A stretch of 64,000 bases of DNA from Cydia pomonella (taxonomy: Eukaryota > Arthropoda > Insecta > Lepidoptera > Tortricidae): assembly GCF_033807575.1 (NCBI RefSeq), contig NC_084711.1:1-64000 (forward strand), in the 5' to 3' direction. The notes beneath the pieces are model-generated. The model saw only the letters and a program-made list of their open reading frames with translations. It ran no database searches and was not told the DNA's origin. Positions 1 through 12,300 of this stretch are shown in pieces. Numbering within the stretch: position 1 is the stretch's first letter; each line of letters opens with the position of its first letter. The position numbers were made by a program, and so were the translations under genes.

Positions 1-373
1 TAACCTAACCTAACCTAACCTAACCTAACCTAACCTAACCTAACCTAACCTAACCTAACCTAACCTAACCTAACCTAACCTAACCTAACCTAACCTAACC
101 TAACCTAACCTAACCTAACCTAACCTAACCTAACCTAACCTAACCTAACCTAACCTAACCTAACCTAACCTAACCTAACCTAACCTAACCTAACCTAACC
201 TAACCTAACCTAACCTAACCTAACCTAACCTAACCTAACCTAACCTAACCTAACCTAACCTAACCTAACCTAACCTAACCTAACCTAACCTAACCTAACC
301 TAACCTAACCTAACCTAACCTAACCTAACCTAACCTAACCTAACCTAACCTAACCTAACCTAACCTAACCAAA
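1..373. repeat. Telomere, (CCTAA)n / (TTAGG)n
   Basis: About 74 uninterrupted CCTAA units start at the first base. The C-rich strand reads 5' to 3' into the window, which is the orientation of a left chromosome end. TTAGG is the canonical insect telomere repeat. One imperfect unit occurs at about 371-373. No telomere-specific retrotransposon (TRAS or SART type) interrupts the tract. Confidence 0.97.
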
Positions 374-1491
374 CCTAACCTAACTCAAAACCTAACCTAA
401 CTCAAAACCTAACCTAACTCAAAACCTAACCTAACTCAAAACCTAACCTAACTCAAAACCTAACCTAACTCAAAACCTAACCTAACTCAAAACCTAACCT
501 AACTCAAAACCTAACCTAACTCAAAACCTAACCTAACTCAAAACCTAACCTAACTCAAAACCTAACCTAACTCAAAACCTAACCTAACTCAAAACCTAAC
601 CTAACTCAAAACCTAACCTAACTCAAAACCTAACCTAACTCAAAACCTAACCTAACTCAAAACCTAACCTAACTCAAAACCTAACCTAACTCAAAACCTA
701 ACCTAACTCAAAACCTAACCTAACTCAAAACCTAACCTAACTCAAAACCTAACCTAACTCAAAACCTAACCTAACTCAAAACCTAACCTAACTCAAAACC
801 TAACCTAACTCAAAACCTAACCTAACTCAAAACCTAACCTAACTCAAAACCTAACCTAACTCAAAACCTAACCTAACTCAAAACCTAACCTAACTCAAAA
901 CCTAACCTAACTCAAAACCTAACCTAACTCAAAACCTAACCTAACTCAAAACCTAACCTAACTCAAAACCTAACCTAACTCAAAACCTAACCTAACTCAA
1001 AACCTAACCTAACTCAAAACCTAACCTAACTCAAAACCTAACCTAACTCAAAACCTAACCTAACTCAAAACCTAACCTAACTCAAAACCTAACCTAACTC
1101 AAAACCTAACCTAACTCAAAACCTAACCTAACTCAAAACCTAACCTAACTCAAAACCTAACCTAACTCAAAACCTAACCTAACTCAAAACCTAACCTAAC
1201 TCAAAACCTAACCTAACTCAAAACCTAACCTAACTCAAAACCTAACCTAACTCAAAACCTAACCTAACTCAAAACCTAACCTAACTCAAAACCTAACCTA
1301 ACTCAAAACCTAACCTAACTCAAAACCTAACCTAACTCAAAACCTAACCTAACTCAAAACCTAACCTAACTCAAAACCTAACCTAACTCAAAACCTAACC
1401 TAACTCAAAACCTAACCTAACTCAAAACCTAACCTAACTCAAAACCTAACCTAACTCAAAACCTAACCTAACTCAAAACCTAACCTAACTC
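374..1491. repeat. Subtelomeric 17-bp tandem repeat
   Basis: About 66 nearly identical copies of CCTAACCTAACTCAAAA. The unit is two telomere repeats plus the heptamer CTCAAAA. It begins directly at the end of the canonical tract and stops at CTCCGAACC near 1491, followed by a few degenerate telomere-like bases to about 1510. It is best read as a variant telomere-derived satellite. Confidence 0.95.
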
Positions 1492-1510
1492 CGAACCGTA
1501 CCTAACCTAT

Positions 1511-1899
1511 GTGGTGTCCGAACTACTAGGGTGTTTGTGGAAAAATCTTAACAGCGCGATCTGTATGCGATGCTTTTAAGGTGAGTGCCATCTATCGGAG
1601 TTACACGATTTCTAAGGTGAACACAATTTTTTATTCTGTTCATTTATTTATATATTTATTATAATCTAAGTATTTATAAACACAACATAATACATATAAA
1701 ACTTAAAATCTAAATCTAAAAATAAATAAAACTAATCTTAAAATCAATAATTAAAAACTATCCCCCTGCGGCATGGTGCTGTAGATGCTGGCAGCATTTC
1801 CTCGTTGTATCGCTATACTTATTTTCTGTACGAGGAAGCTGCCAGCTCTACGATCACCGGTAGCGTCTGCTATTTTTTTTTTTTTTGATAATTCCTTGA
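1511..1899. other. Subtelomeric unique sequence, no gene seen
   Basis: AT-rich DNA between the satellite and the first retrotransposon tail. A moderately GC-rich patch at about 1785-1870 contains a short open frame with no recognisable domain. I see no coding signal I would defend. Confidence 0.5.
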
Positions 1900-2126
1900 A
1901 CAGTGTAGATGCATGCATTCATTTAGTTAGGTTAGGTTTTGAGTTAGGTTATATTTATTTATTTTTTATTTTAAGTTCTAAATCAAATCAATTTTATAAT
2001 TTTCTGATTCATTCCTTGTTGTTTCAATATATAACAACAATACGGACCAGATTTAGATTTATTATTAACTTAATTAGCTTGTACTTTATTTGTTATATTG
2101 TGCAATAAAGTTTAAATAAATAAATT
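1900..2126 (+). mobile_element. Probable LINE 3' tail
   Basis: The segment ends in TGTGCAATAAAG followed by TAAATAAATAAAT. The same tail closes the better preserved LINE 3' ends at 13490 and 55955. No coding sequence is preserved. A reverse-oriented piece of the 17-bp satellite lies inside it at 1926-1950. Confidence 0.4.
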
Positions 2127-2232
2127 GCCTTTTTAGGATTCCGTAGTCAATTAGGAACCCTTACAGTTTCGCCATGTCCGTCTCTCTGTCTGTCTGTCTA
2201 TCCGTCCGCGGATTCGCTTACATTTATTTGTA
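2127..2232 (+). repeat. GGTTCCGTA dispersed repeat, copy 1
   Basis: Contains the AGGATTCCGTAGTCAA start and the GTCCGTCTCTCTGTCTGTC pyrimidine run characteristic of a repeat common in Lepidoptera. Related copies are at 2533-2700, 7775-7945 (reverse) and 47826-48085. It has no coding content. Confidence 0.6.
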
Positions 2233-2532
2233 TGAAAATATTTTTTCGCTCCTAACTTTTATAATAATAAAACACCGGACAAATGCAAATGCGTGTCGGA
2301 CTCGGAGTCGGACTCGCCCACCGAGGGTCTCGAGCAAATTTATCTTTTTTGTACAAATTTAGAGATTTCAGTTTTTTTTTTTCCTATACTTGTAGTGTAA
2401 AATGAAACCACTTTAAAAATTTATTAGATCTAAGTCAACGGAAAGTACCCCTTAAATTTTGATTCCTTTGAGAGTGTCGAAATATATGTTTTTTTTTTGC
2501 AGCATCAGTTAGGTCAAACGGCCGTGTCTTTT

Positions 2533-2700
2533 TTAGGGTTCCGTAGCCAAATGGCAAAAAACGGAACCCTTATAGATTCGTCATGTCCGTCTGTCTGTCC
2601 GATTATGTCACCGCCACTTTTTTCCGAAACTATAAGAGCTATACTGTTCAAACTTGGTAAGTAGATGTATTCTATGAACCGCATTAGGATTTTTACACAA
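2533..2700 (+). repeat. GGTTCCGTA dispersed repeat, copy 2
   Basis: Starts TTAGGGTTCCGTAGCC and carries the short inverted pair GGGTTCCGT / ACGGAACCC. It runs through the GTCCGTCTGTCTGTCCG tract to CATTAGG. The same sequence is present in reverse at 7775-7945, which defines the repeat across at least 150 bp. Confidence 0.7.
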
Positions 2701-2972
2701 AACTAGAAAAAAAAACAATAAGTTTTGGGGGTTCCCCATACTTAGAACTGAAACTCAAAAAATCTTTTTTCATCAAACCCATACGTGTGGGGTATGTCTT
2801 TAAAAATGATATTGAGGTTTCTAATATCATTTTTCTAAACTGAATAGTTTGCGCGAGAGACACTTCCAAAGTGGTAAAATGTGTGTCCCCCCCCCCCGTA
2901 ACTTCTAAAATAACAGAATGAAAAATCTAAAAAAAAATATATGATATACATTGCACTACTGCACCCAGAGAG

Positions 2973-3647
2973 TTGATCTACATCATGAAATATTGGTACC
3001 AAAATCAGAATAACAGTGTGAGATGGGCCGGTGCATACTCAGAGGAGTACAGGTTGGAATGCGGCGTGAGGCAGGGAGGTTTGACGTCTCCGCGGCTTTT
3101 CAATCTATATATCAATAGCCTGATCGAGGAGCTCACCGGAGCCGGCATTGGGTGCTCAGTTGGTGGCAAAATAATGAACAATATAAGCTACGCTGATGAC
3201 ATGGCTCTGCTGAGCCCATCGATCGGAGCCCTGGAGATATTGATAGGAATCTGTGAGAGGTACGCGGAGACCCACGGTCTCAAATACAACTCCAAGAAAA
3301 GTGAGCTACTCGTGTTTAAGGCGGGTTCAAAAAAACCGAAGTTCATACCACCACTAAAACTGGGAGGAACTGAGTTAAAAAATGTCACTCAGTTTAAGTA
3401 TCTGGGGCACTGGGTCACCGAGGACCTCTCTGACGATCTTGACGTGGAGCGTGAGCGTAGGACATTGGCGGTGAGAAGCAACATGTTGGCTCGCAGGTTT
3501 GCACGTTGCACGAAGAGTGTCAAAATAACTCTTTTTAGGGCATTTTGTCAGTCTTTTTATACATGCAGCCTGTGGGTCAAGTGTACGCAGCAACACGTAA
3601 ATTTGTGTGTGGCGAAGCGGTCGTCCGCTATCCTCTTAAAACTCTAA
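2973..3647 (+). mobile_element. Non-LTR retrotransposon reverse transcriptase fragment
   Basis: A 224-residue open frame contains the RT palm: GVRQGGLTSPRLFNLYIN near residue 31 and the catalytic SYADDMALL near residue 72. A thumb-like region with FKYLGHWV follows. Endonuclease and N-terminal RT motifs are absent upstream, and the frame runs out at the 3' side. It is therefore a 5'-truncated, dead LINE copy. The clade (possibly RTE/CR1-like) cannot be fixed from this fragment. It is not a host gene. Confidence 0.85.
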
Positions 3648-3654
3648 ATAATTT

Positions 3655-4480
3655 CTTCTTCAGTCGGTCCCTCAATGCTGAGGATCGTGACATCATGTCC
3701 TTCTGTTGAAGACCAGATTCCTCCATCGGCTTCTATGCCTCGCCAAGCGCATGGCCTCGTGCAGTTTTAATCTATGGAGGGCCCTGAGGACTGGTGCCTT
3801 CAACTTTGTCCGTCATAATAACGCTCTCTAGGCTATCCGGGGAGCGGCGTGAGAGATGTCCGAAGCAGGGCCGGATTTAGGGGAGGGCAACCGGGGCTAC
3901 TGCCCCGGGCCTCCACAAAAGAGGGGCCCCCCACAACAGAGAATTCGGTAAATTTACCATTTTATTTGGAAAAAATTTGGGGCCAGGGGGCCTCCACTCC
4001 TTTATTGCCCGAGGCCTCCAGACCTCAAAATCCGGCATTGGTCCGAAGTATATGAGAATTAGGTCCTGGCATATCGTTGACAACCGGCGTTTTATGCGTA
4101 GCTATTCCAATATGGACTTATTAGTACGCATAGCCGTCCAAGGTATCCGCAAAAGCCCGTGCCAATGCCACATCTCAAACGCGTTGATACGCTTGATCAA
4201 ATCTGCTCGTTTAGTCCATGTCTTACAACCATAGAGAAAGATTGGGAACACCAGAGAACGCACAAGTCTAACCTTCGTCTGTTTGAATATACCTCGATCT
4301 TTCCAATTCTTATCTAACCGAGAGCCATGTCTCCCTTCGCTATTTGAATCCTCCGGATAATTTCACCGTCACAGCTACCGTCGTCGCTAGATATAAGTGA
4401 GCCGAGGTAGGTGAAGGTGCTGAGTTGCTGACACAATTAAGTTGTTGTAGTTCTAAGCTTCGTGAATGAGGTTTTTTCCA
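3655..4480 (-). mobile_element. Decayed LINE 3' end, minus strand
   Basis: Read on the minus strand, the region carries degraded reverse-transcriptase C-terminal sequence. It runs from a segment reading roughly 'FQTDEG' near 4300 to a 'MEESGLQQKDM'-like tail near 3700. It contains stops and frame changes and is split by the hAT-like insertion at 3866-4040. It lies tail to tail with the plus-strand LINE fragment ending at 3647. The boundaries are approximate. Confidence 0.6.
3866..4040. mobile_element. hAT-like non-autonomous element, 175 bp, copy 1
   Basis: Begins CAGGGCCGGATTTAG and ends AAAATCCGGCATTG, which are imperfect terminal inverted repeats. It is flanked by a perfect 8-bp target duplication, GTCCGAAG, at 3858-3865 and 4041-4048. 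An 8-bp duplication with CAGGGCCGG-type termini is characteristic of hAT transposons. A second copy of the same length is at 21774-21948 in the opposite orientation. It has no coding capacity and needs a transposase supplied elsewhere. Confidence 0.88.
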
Positions 4481-6083
4481 GTACACAAACATAAGCTTGG
4501 TTTTAGCATGGTAATTTACAGGTATTTATTTGGTAAAATGTTGAAGATCGCTCAAGAAAGCCCGGCAATGTCCATCTTCATCTACTAGAGTCATCTAGTG
4601 TCGAGTAGAAAAAAAGTACAAACTACCTGCGCTCATAGATGGCGGTAGTAACCTGTCTAAGTATGGAAGTTAAAAGGGGATTTTGGGTTTTTTCGGCATT
4701 TCTATTTGTAAAATAGTTTTTTTAATACGCAATTTATGAAGAATGTTTTCTAAACTGACGTAGGTTGACTTTTTTGGTAGGTTAACTTTTGATCAGGACC
4801 AAAAGCTAACCTAGAGTCACCAGCACCACCATACCATACATAACCAGGGAGAGGAATGGCATCAACATTTTTCGCTGATTTTACAATCACGTTCATAATT
4901 TGATGGACACAACTAGGTCGACTAGCGTATCCGTTCGCTTGCGCTCCGATGGCGTGGGTTTTTCAAAACCCAACCTAGATGGCGCTGCTGGCGAAACACA
5001 TGAAGTACTCTAATATATCTAAATGACTAAATTATTTTATGGTAAAATTATTTTCCAGATAATACTACCCATCAAAAACTTTTCATGTAAAATGTTGCTA
5101 AGACGAAACCATAAGGCTCGCACTGTCAAAAAGTAATCAGAGCCAAGCTTCTAACTCTACAAGCCCTATATTCACAAACTCTACACCTTATCTGCTCTAG
5201 CACTAATCTTTTCCCAAGCACTAACGCACGTTTCAACAACAAAACGAGAGTACTTACTTACCAAAACGCTTATTATTTTCATAGTCGACATCTAGCATCG
5301 AGTAGCGGAATAATCAGTACAGGTAATAGATGTTGCTATGAACGAAAAGTTTCAGCTAAAATTATATCCGGATCTCTATTTTTAATTCCTTCAGCTCATA
5401 ATATTAGGGGTATAATTTAATCGATCTGCAAAATATTCCTATTTAGATGAACTAAAATATATATTTGGTCAGCCAAAATGTATAAATTGCCTGCTTCATA
5501 CATTCCGGCTGATTCTGAAATTAAAATCAGTAATTAAATAGATGAATGAGTATGAATATGAGTTGAATTTTATTGCTAATATCGACTCCATAGCTCGCTA
5601 TTAGTCTTACCATGATGCGATAAAAACTCCGATGCCTACTGATAAATTTATAAAGGTGTTGAAAGATAAAGGTATTGGGATGAACATAGTACCTATTGGG
5701 ATTTCAAGGCAAGCACTCATTTTATAAATTTTATCTTTGAAATAATATAGATATCGATATCAAAATTTATTTAAGTGTATTAAGTCAATTGACTGAATAT
5801 TCAATGAACATGTGCTACCAAAATCAGTTCTGAAACTTTATAACCATTACAGACCGAAAACTGTTTATTATTGAAAATATGAATCACAATATTATCCGGC
5901 TCTTGCTTCCCCTTCGAGACCCTAGTGCAAAATTATACATGGTCCCTCGAATCAAACTCTAACGGTATGTACCAAAATTGACGTATGGAGTGAGCACTCT
6001 ATGTTTACTTCTTATTACTCTATAGCGTGGTGAGGTATAGAAGCGGCGGGGAAAATAAAAAATGAAAATAACATCAGTCAACG
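4481..6083. other. Intergenic DNA between subtelomere and dom 3' end
   Basis: AT-rich sequence with no open frame or splice-supported exon that I can defend. It holds scattered short repeats but no recognisable element boundaries. The poly(A) site of dom should fall near the right edge, a little below 6084. Confidence 0.5.
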
Positions 6084-6089
6084 TTTATT
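6084..6089 (-). terminator. dom: Distal poly(A) signal of dom (long isoform)
   Basis: AATAAA on the minus strand, about 58 bp after the TGA stop at 6147-6149. It is followed by T-rich sequence and predicts a very short 3' UTR for the SANT-containing isoform. Confidence 0.75.
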
Positions 6090-6146
6090 GTTCACGTTTC
6101 GGTTTACGGTCGGCACCCCGCGCGGGAGGGTATTCTGTGCACTCGG

Positions 6147-6302
6147 TCAGTGGTCGGCGGGCGGCGGGTGCGGCGCGTGCGGCGCGTGCGGCGCGTGCGG
6201 CGCGTGCGGCGCGTGCGGCGCGTGCGGCGCGTGCGGCACCACCACGTGCGGGTGCGGCGCCGCCGCGCGCGCCAGCAGCCGCGCGCCGGCCGCAGTCGCC
6301 AC
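6147..6302 (-). CDS. dom: dom exon 20: C-terminal exon with Pro-His-Ala repeats
   Basis: The acceptor CTTTAG is at 6303-6304 and the exon begins in phase 0 with VATAAGARLLARAAA. It continues with PHPHVVV and then about eight PHA tripeptides, and ends PPPADH with TGA at 6147-6149. The exon encodes 51 residues. The reading frame is fixed by the phase chain from upstream exons, so the long frames on the other strand are artefacts of the GC-rich repeat. The tail has no fold I recognise; Domino long isoforms in other insects also end in low-complexity sequence. Confidence 0.85.
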   Translation of the reverse strand: MATAAGARLLARAAAPHPHVVVPHAPHAPHAPHAPHAPHAPHAPHPPPADH

Positions 6303-9300
6303 CTAAAGAAACCAGGAAAAGAAAAACTTATTACATAAAATTGGTTTCCGGGTCCCTCGTAGAAATGAACGTAGTTGTCGCAGTAAGGCATTATTTAGCA
6401 TTTCTAACAGCAGAACGAAATACGCACAGCATTCATATATTGGGCGCGCATGTAGGCAGTACAATGAAGATGTATGGACGCAGATTTGTTTTGCAATTCA
6501 TTAGGCCTCTTTAAAAGAGCAGTATATTCTTTTCTAAAATAACGGTGAAAAGTTGCAGCAACCTGATAATAGGTACCTGTGATTTAAGTATTTTCTCAGT
6601 TCTCTACATATATATATATATATATATATATTTTATATATAAATTTACGCTTTTGTTATGTACGCTATAAGTTTACACTATTATTATTTTTTCAATTGTA
6701 CATCGAATAATTTAAAATTAGGAAACTATAGGTCTATAACGAAATCAATCCATAGCTATTAGCTAAGTTGCTCATATGTTTATTTTAAGACTGTTTGTTT
6801 CTCAATAAATAAATAAAAAAAAATAAAAAAGAAAAGGTATGATAGAAAAAAGTTGCTAGTTTTTCGATTAATACAGCATGGTTTTGCATTTTTAATATAT
6901 TATAAGGTAGTTTCATATTATAACCGACTTTCAAAAAGGAGGTGGTTATCAGTTAAACCGTTTTTTTTGCATGTTTGTTACTTTCAGAACTCTGTCATTT
7001 CTGCACCGATTTAGAAAAAAAATGTTTGAATGTATGTATAATTGTATATATTTCCCTGATAGCCCCTAGTTGGTCTCGTTTTTGTCAAACCCCTGTTTAG
7101 ATGATAGGATTCTGAAGGAACTTATGTCTTAAGGTCTAGTTCTGATGATGGATTCCATGAGGTCCAACTCTTCATATCTTAATCGCTTCATACCCAGACC
7201 ATGAAACTTGAAATGTACCCAAAGCGCAAAAATGTTTAGTGACATGACCAGAGATCGGCGGGGGCGAGCTGTTTTCAGTTTTTGCATAACATGGTAACTG
7301 CCCCATGTGTAATTAATAAGTATAAACTAATTACATTATTTTATTTTGGCTGTTTTGTGCTACGAACTTTATGTCGCGTCGCAATCAAAGCCTACGGAAT
7401 CTGATTAATCTATTTTGCACAGCTTTCTGCTTAAGTGAGAAAAAAGTCTCATCTAGTATTAAAGCAAGCTTCCTTAGATAATATAAATATATTGTATATC
7501 CATATGATACAAAAAGGTAGGTCAAATAATATATCAAACCTATTTAGATAGGCAGTCATTCTGTTTAAGACGTCGTTTTTTTTAGAGAATCAGCCGAAAA
7601 ATTTTTGACAGCAACAGACGTGGACAGCATTTTAATGTACAATTTCACTCCACTCACATCAGTGGATGTAGAAAGATCCTTTTCTATATACAAATGGATA
7701 TTAAACTCAAGGTGAAACAAATTAAAAATTGAAAATATAGAAAAACCTGTGTATATATGTGTGTGTGTGTATGTGTTAAACCGACTGTCTTAATGCGGTT
7801 CATATAATACATCTACTTACCAAGTTTGAACAGTATAGTTCTTATAGTTTTGGAAAAAAGTGGCTGTGACATAAACGGACAGACAGACGGACATGACGAA
7901 TCTATAAGGGTTCCGGTTTTTGCCACTCGGCTACGGAACCCTAATAAAAAAGCTTAGCACTCGTTTTGTAATGAATCGCACAACACCCGAGTATCGGCAT
8001 TCGGGTTTACGGCGTGTCGACGCTTTTAAGATTAGGCTCGGCCCCGACTTCAAACGTATCAGTCGCTAGCGCATATAAAAGGGGATGATATATTGAAGTC
8101 GGTTTAAATTCTCTAAGGATACATTGAGTAGTGGAAGGTGTACCTGGTGTTGTTGCGCGGCGGCGGCGGGGGCGGCGGCCGGGGTGGAGGCGGCGGCAGC
8201 GGCGGGGGTGGAGGCGGCGGGCGGCAGCGCGGCGCGGCGCAGCGCCAGCTGCTGCAGCTGCAGCGTGCGCAGCGCGCCCTCCCCCGCCGACCCCGCGCTC
8301 GCGCCCTGCAACACGCCCACCGGAACACACTACGTATAGTACGAGTATACACCTCGCGTACGAACATGATAACAGATTTATCAGAGCTACAAAGCTATTG
8401 TATGCACTACTAGCTTTGTTTTACTCTCTACTAACTTTATTGAATAAAAAAAAATTAAACATGATTTTAGAAACTGTAAATTTGATTGTAAGGAACGTTT
8501 TCACATATAATTATCACAGAGAATTTGAGGTGGATTGCCGAAGAAAACTTTGTAGCCCCAGTAAATTTAATACCATCTTCCGACTCGTGGTTAAAACTTA
8601 TAGAACGCCATTTCACTCTGCTCCTTATTCTTTCACTGACACATCTTAAATTTGTTGAATATCAAAAAGTGACGCCATCTAATAGATCGAAGGCCAAATG
8701 TATGGCGGCATCGTTTCGAGCGATGGCGCCCCAACGCAATCTTTAACCGATGCCGGGTAAGATGGCGTCACTTTTAGATATTTAACAATTGATATCAATG
8801 AAAGAATAAGGATCAAAGTCAAATGGCGTTTTAAAAGTTTTAATCATGTGTCGAAGGATGGCCGTAAATTTACTGTGGCTACAAAATTTTCTTCCAAAAA
8901 CCACCTCTATTTCAAATTGTTTTTGCTTATATTAAAGACTGTTTGTTTTTTAAATAAATATACATACAAAAATAAATTTAAATTAAAAAACATTTGTACG
9001 GTCAAGGAATTTAATTTCAGTACCATTTTGTACCTTGTCATAGCGACAATAGTATGATTTCCCTAGCGAATTTCATATTGATCGTCACTATGACAAAGTA
9101 CGAAATGGTACTAAAATTAAATTCTTTGACTGTACATACCTATGCGACTGTTTCTTTCCTAAATTAACATTAATGAAACTCCAGGTTTAGTCCTATTGTA
9201 ATCATCAACACCGTAGTCTATATTACATAACCGTTTGTGTCTCGATCAATAAATAAACAAAACACCGTTAACAGATTTAATTATTACGAAAGGAGTCGAG

Positions 9301-12300
9301 TAAATGTCCTGTTCTGTTCTGTGAGGGTAAATCGAAGTGTTAGCTACCTGTGCCGTGCTCGCATTGGCGTGGTGCAGGATCTTGAGGTGGTGTCGGGCCT
9401 GCAGCGGCTGGTGGCGGTACAGCAGCTGCTGCGGCTGCGCGGCCCCCGCGGCCCCCGCAGCCGCCGCCGCCACGCGCGCGCGCCGCGCCGCCTCCGCCTT
9501 GCCCGCCGCCGCGTGCGCCGCCACCACCACGCGCGCGCCCGCCGCCGGCGTGGGGGCGGGCGGGGGCGCGGGCGCGGCCGGCGCGGCGGCGGGCGGCGCG
9601 GCCGCGGGGGCGGGGGCGCCGCTCGGGCCCGCGCCGGCCGCCTTCGACTTCTCCTTGGCGATGCGGTCGGCGCGCCGCGACGCCACCTCCATGGGCGTCG
9701 GCGGGCGGTCGTAGTCGAGCCCGTGGTCGGCGAGCAGCTGCGCGTGCTTGGGGTTGTGCTGCTGCGCGTCGTCGAGGCGGCGCTTGGGCGCGGCGCGGCG
9801 GCGCTCGGCGGCGTCGCGCATGGCGTCGAGGCGCGCGAGCGGCGGGCGCGGCGCGTCGTCGTCGGCGCGGCGGCGCGCGCCCGGCTTGCGCTGCTTGCGG
9901 CGCTGGTGGCGGTCGAGGCGGTCCTGGCGGTCGCGCTCGCGCTCGCGCTCGTCGGGCGCGGCGAGGCGCTCGTGGCGGTCGCGGCAGGCGCGCGGCGCGC
10001 GGTAGGCGCGGGCGACGTCGGCGACGAGCTCGGCGGCCCACTCCCAGTTGGGCGCGCGCGCGGGCGGCGCGTCGGGCGGCAGGCGCTGCAGGCGCAGCGC
10101 GCGGCGCAGGGCGGCGTCCTCGGCGGGCGCCCAGTCGGGCGCGGGCGCGTCCTTGTGCTTGTCGGGCGGCGCGCGGGGCCGCACGCGCACGCGGGCGCCG
10201 GCGCCGGCGCGCTCGAACAGCGAGGGCGGCGCGCGCGGCGGGCGCGGCAGGCGCGCGTGCGGCGGCGGCGCGGCGGGCTGGCCGGGCGCGCGCGCGGCGA
10301 GGGCGGCGCGGCCGGGCGCGCGCGGCAGGGCGGGCAGCGCGTGCTCGGGCGCGGGCCCGGCGCGGTACAGCGCGCCGGCCCACGAGGGCCGGTACAGCTC
10401 GCCGTCGCCGTCGCTGGCGGGCGGGGAGGGCGGGCACCAGATCTGCAAGCGCCAGAAACCGTTCAATGGTCGCTTCTTCGCTCTAGTTTATCTCGAGAAC
10501 GCTGCCCATCAATTTAAAATCTTACGACGTTAATAATATCATAATTCCATTTTCATCGCTGAATTATAGAAATTATAGTTTTCTACTACGACATGGTAAA
10601 AGTCTAAATGAACTAACGAAGGAGCGAGATATTGACGTTTCTAATAGCAACATCACAACTGTAAGACGGGTTCTAACAGGCGAATTATTTCAGTGAGCGA
10701 GTCGTATGCGATAGCGTATTACTGTAAGTTTTGTTTTCATAGTTCAGTATATAATAAGTATTCATATTTAGAATATTCGTGATAACACGTTATAAAACAG
10801 CTAAACACCAATTGTTTGTTAACCTATTGCTACCGGTGGGAATCTATAATTGGCTCTTTGTTATTTACAGATATAACTGTTGCATAATTGACAGCTGTTG
10901 GTTGTCCAAATACTAGATAAATAAGAAGTCGAAGCACTCACCGGCATCCGCTCGGCGCGCGCGCCGCGGCCGCCGCTCAGCCACACCTGCGGGGAACATC
11001 TCTTTAGGCACGTACTATCTCAATCACTATCTGGGGGCACGGCAGTGCCCCGCCAAGTCGAGCGCGAAGCTAACACTGCCATACCATCCTTTACTGGAAC
11101 CATTTCGCCGCATTTTCAGGCCCCTATTTGAGAACCTCTGGATAAGACCAGAACACAGAAATTTTCGTCATCCAGTAAGCTATAATCACATACTTAAAAT
11201 CCAAAATCTCAAGTCTGTAGGTCATTTAGTTACGAAGTTAAGCGAAAGCAAAGTTTCGCATTTATGACACTCACTCACTCACTCACTCATGATCATCAAA
11301 ATAGAACTACTACTTCCCATGAACTCAGAGAGGTGAAATTTGGTACAGAGCTAGGGTTTAATGGCCACATAAAGGGAAAACTATAAAAACTAGGATAATC
11401 GAAGATCTGGAGTACCTGGTGACCCTGATTAGAAAACAATATAATAATAAAAAAACTACTCCTAAAAAGAAAAAAAACTGTGTCATATATGAAAATCTAA
11501 TAAAATAAATCAATAAGCCCACGTTTCTACAAAAAGAAGTGAAATCCCACCAAAAACATTCTGTAAAAAACTAGCCAAGTCTCGATGGAGCTGCTTGTTT
11601 ATCTCTAAAAAGTAATAAAATCTAGACAAGGTCGTGCCAAGTCTAAGGTTCCTTACTGCGATTTCTTTATTATTATAGTTAATGTTGTGTGACTTGGCCG
11701 TTGAAGGGTACAAAACCAGGTGCTCCATGACACCATTGCACCAATCTGTCGCCAGAACCGCGACCCATTGACATTTGGTACTTGTCTTCTCTCTCTCTCT
11801 CTCTTGTGACAGTCGGTGCCAGCCTCAAACAAACTTGAGCACCAGGCGGAGGTTGCAGTTTTGGAATGTGTTTCGTTCAACTCTTCACTAAGGTTGGCAC
11901 CGACTCCAAAAATAACAGATAGTAAATATAAAAATACGCAGATTTGTGTGATTGATTTCAGAAGTATGTATGTAGTTCATACTTTCTAGATGTAATTAAA
12001 TTGATATAAGCCTAGCGATTGTATTAGGTATATAGAGAGTGGATAGAAATATATTATAATTGTAGTTGTAGGGTACGTATTCACTTGCGTTATTGAAGAC
12101 AAAAAAAATTTTTTTTTCTTTTCAGGGCGCTATTGTTTTTTTTGTTGGTCGATTCGTATCGTGTTAGCGCCGGTTTTTTTATTGCGTTTTAGTTTTTTTC
12201 GGCGGTTAAATTTTTGTTAAAAAGTTTTTATTTTATATTTTTTTGTGGCTATAATTTATACAAATTATTACATGCTTAATTTTTGATTACTTTTAAAATA

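Larger units (their letters stand above)
8306..9347 (-). other. dom: dom intron 18
   Basis: A 1042-bp AT-rich intron consisting largely of two palindromic MITE-like sequences (8540-8895 and 8995-9136). No other coding signal is seen. Confidence 0.65.

Noticed and set aside
9237..10517. Long plus-strand open frame (426 codons) opposite dom exon 18
   Set aside because: It is a GC-driven shadow. Conserved p400 motifs, GT/AG sites and the phase chain all support the minus strand, and the plus frame is an Arg/Gly/Ala run with no domain.
11510..11880. Two overlapping minus-strand frames of 72-75 residues
   Set aside because: No domain, no splice support and a CT microsatellite inside. It is intronic repeat DNA, and I cannot call a gene.
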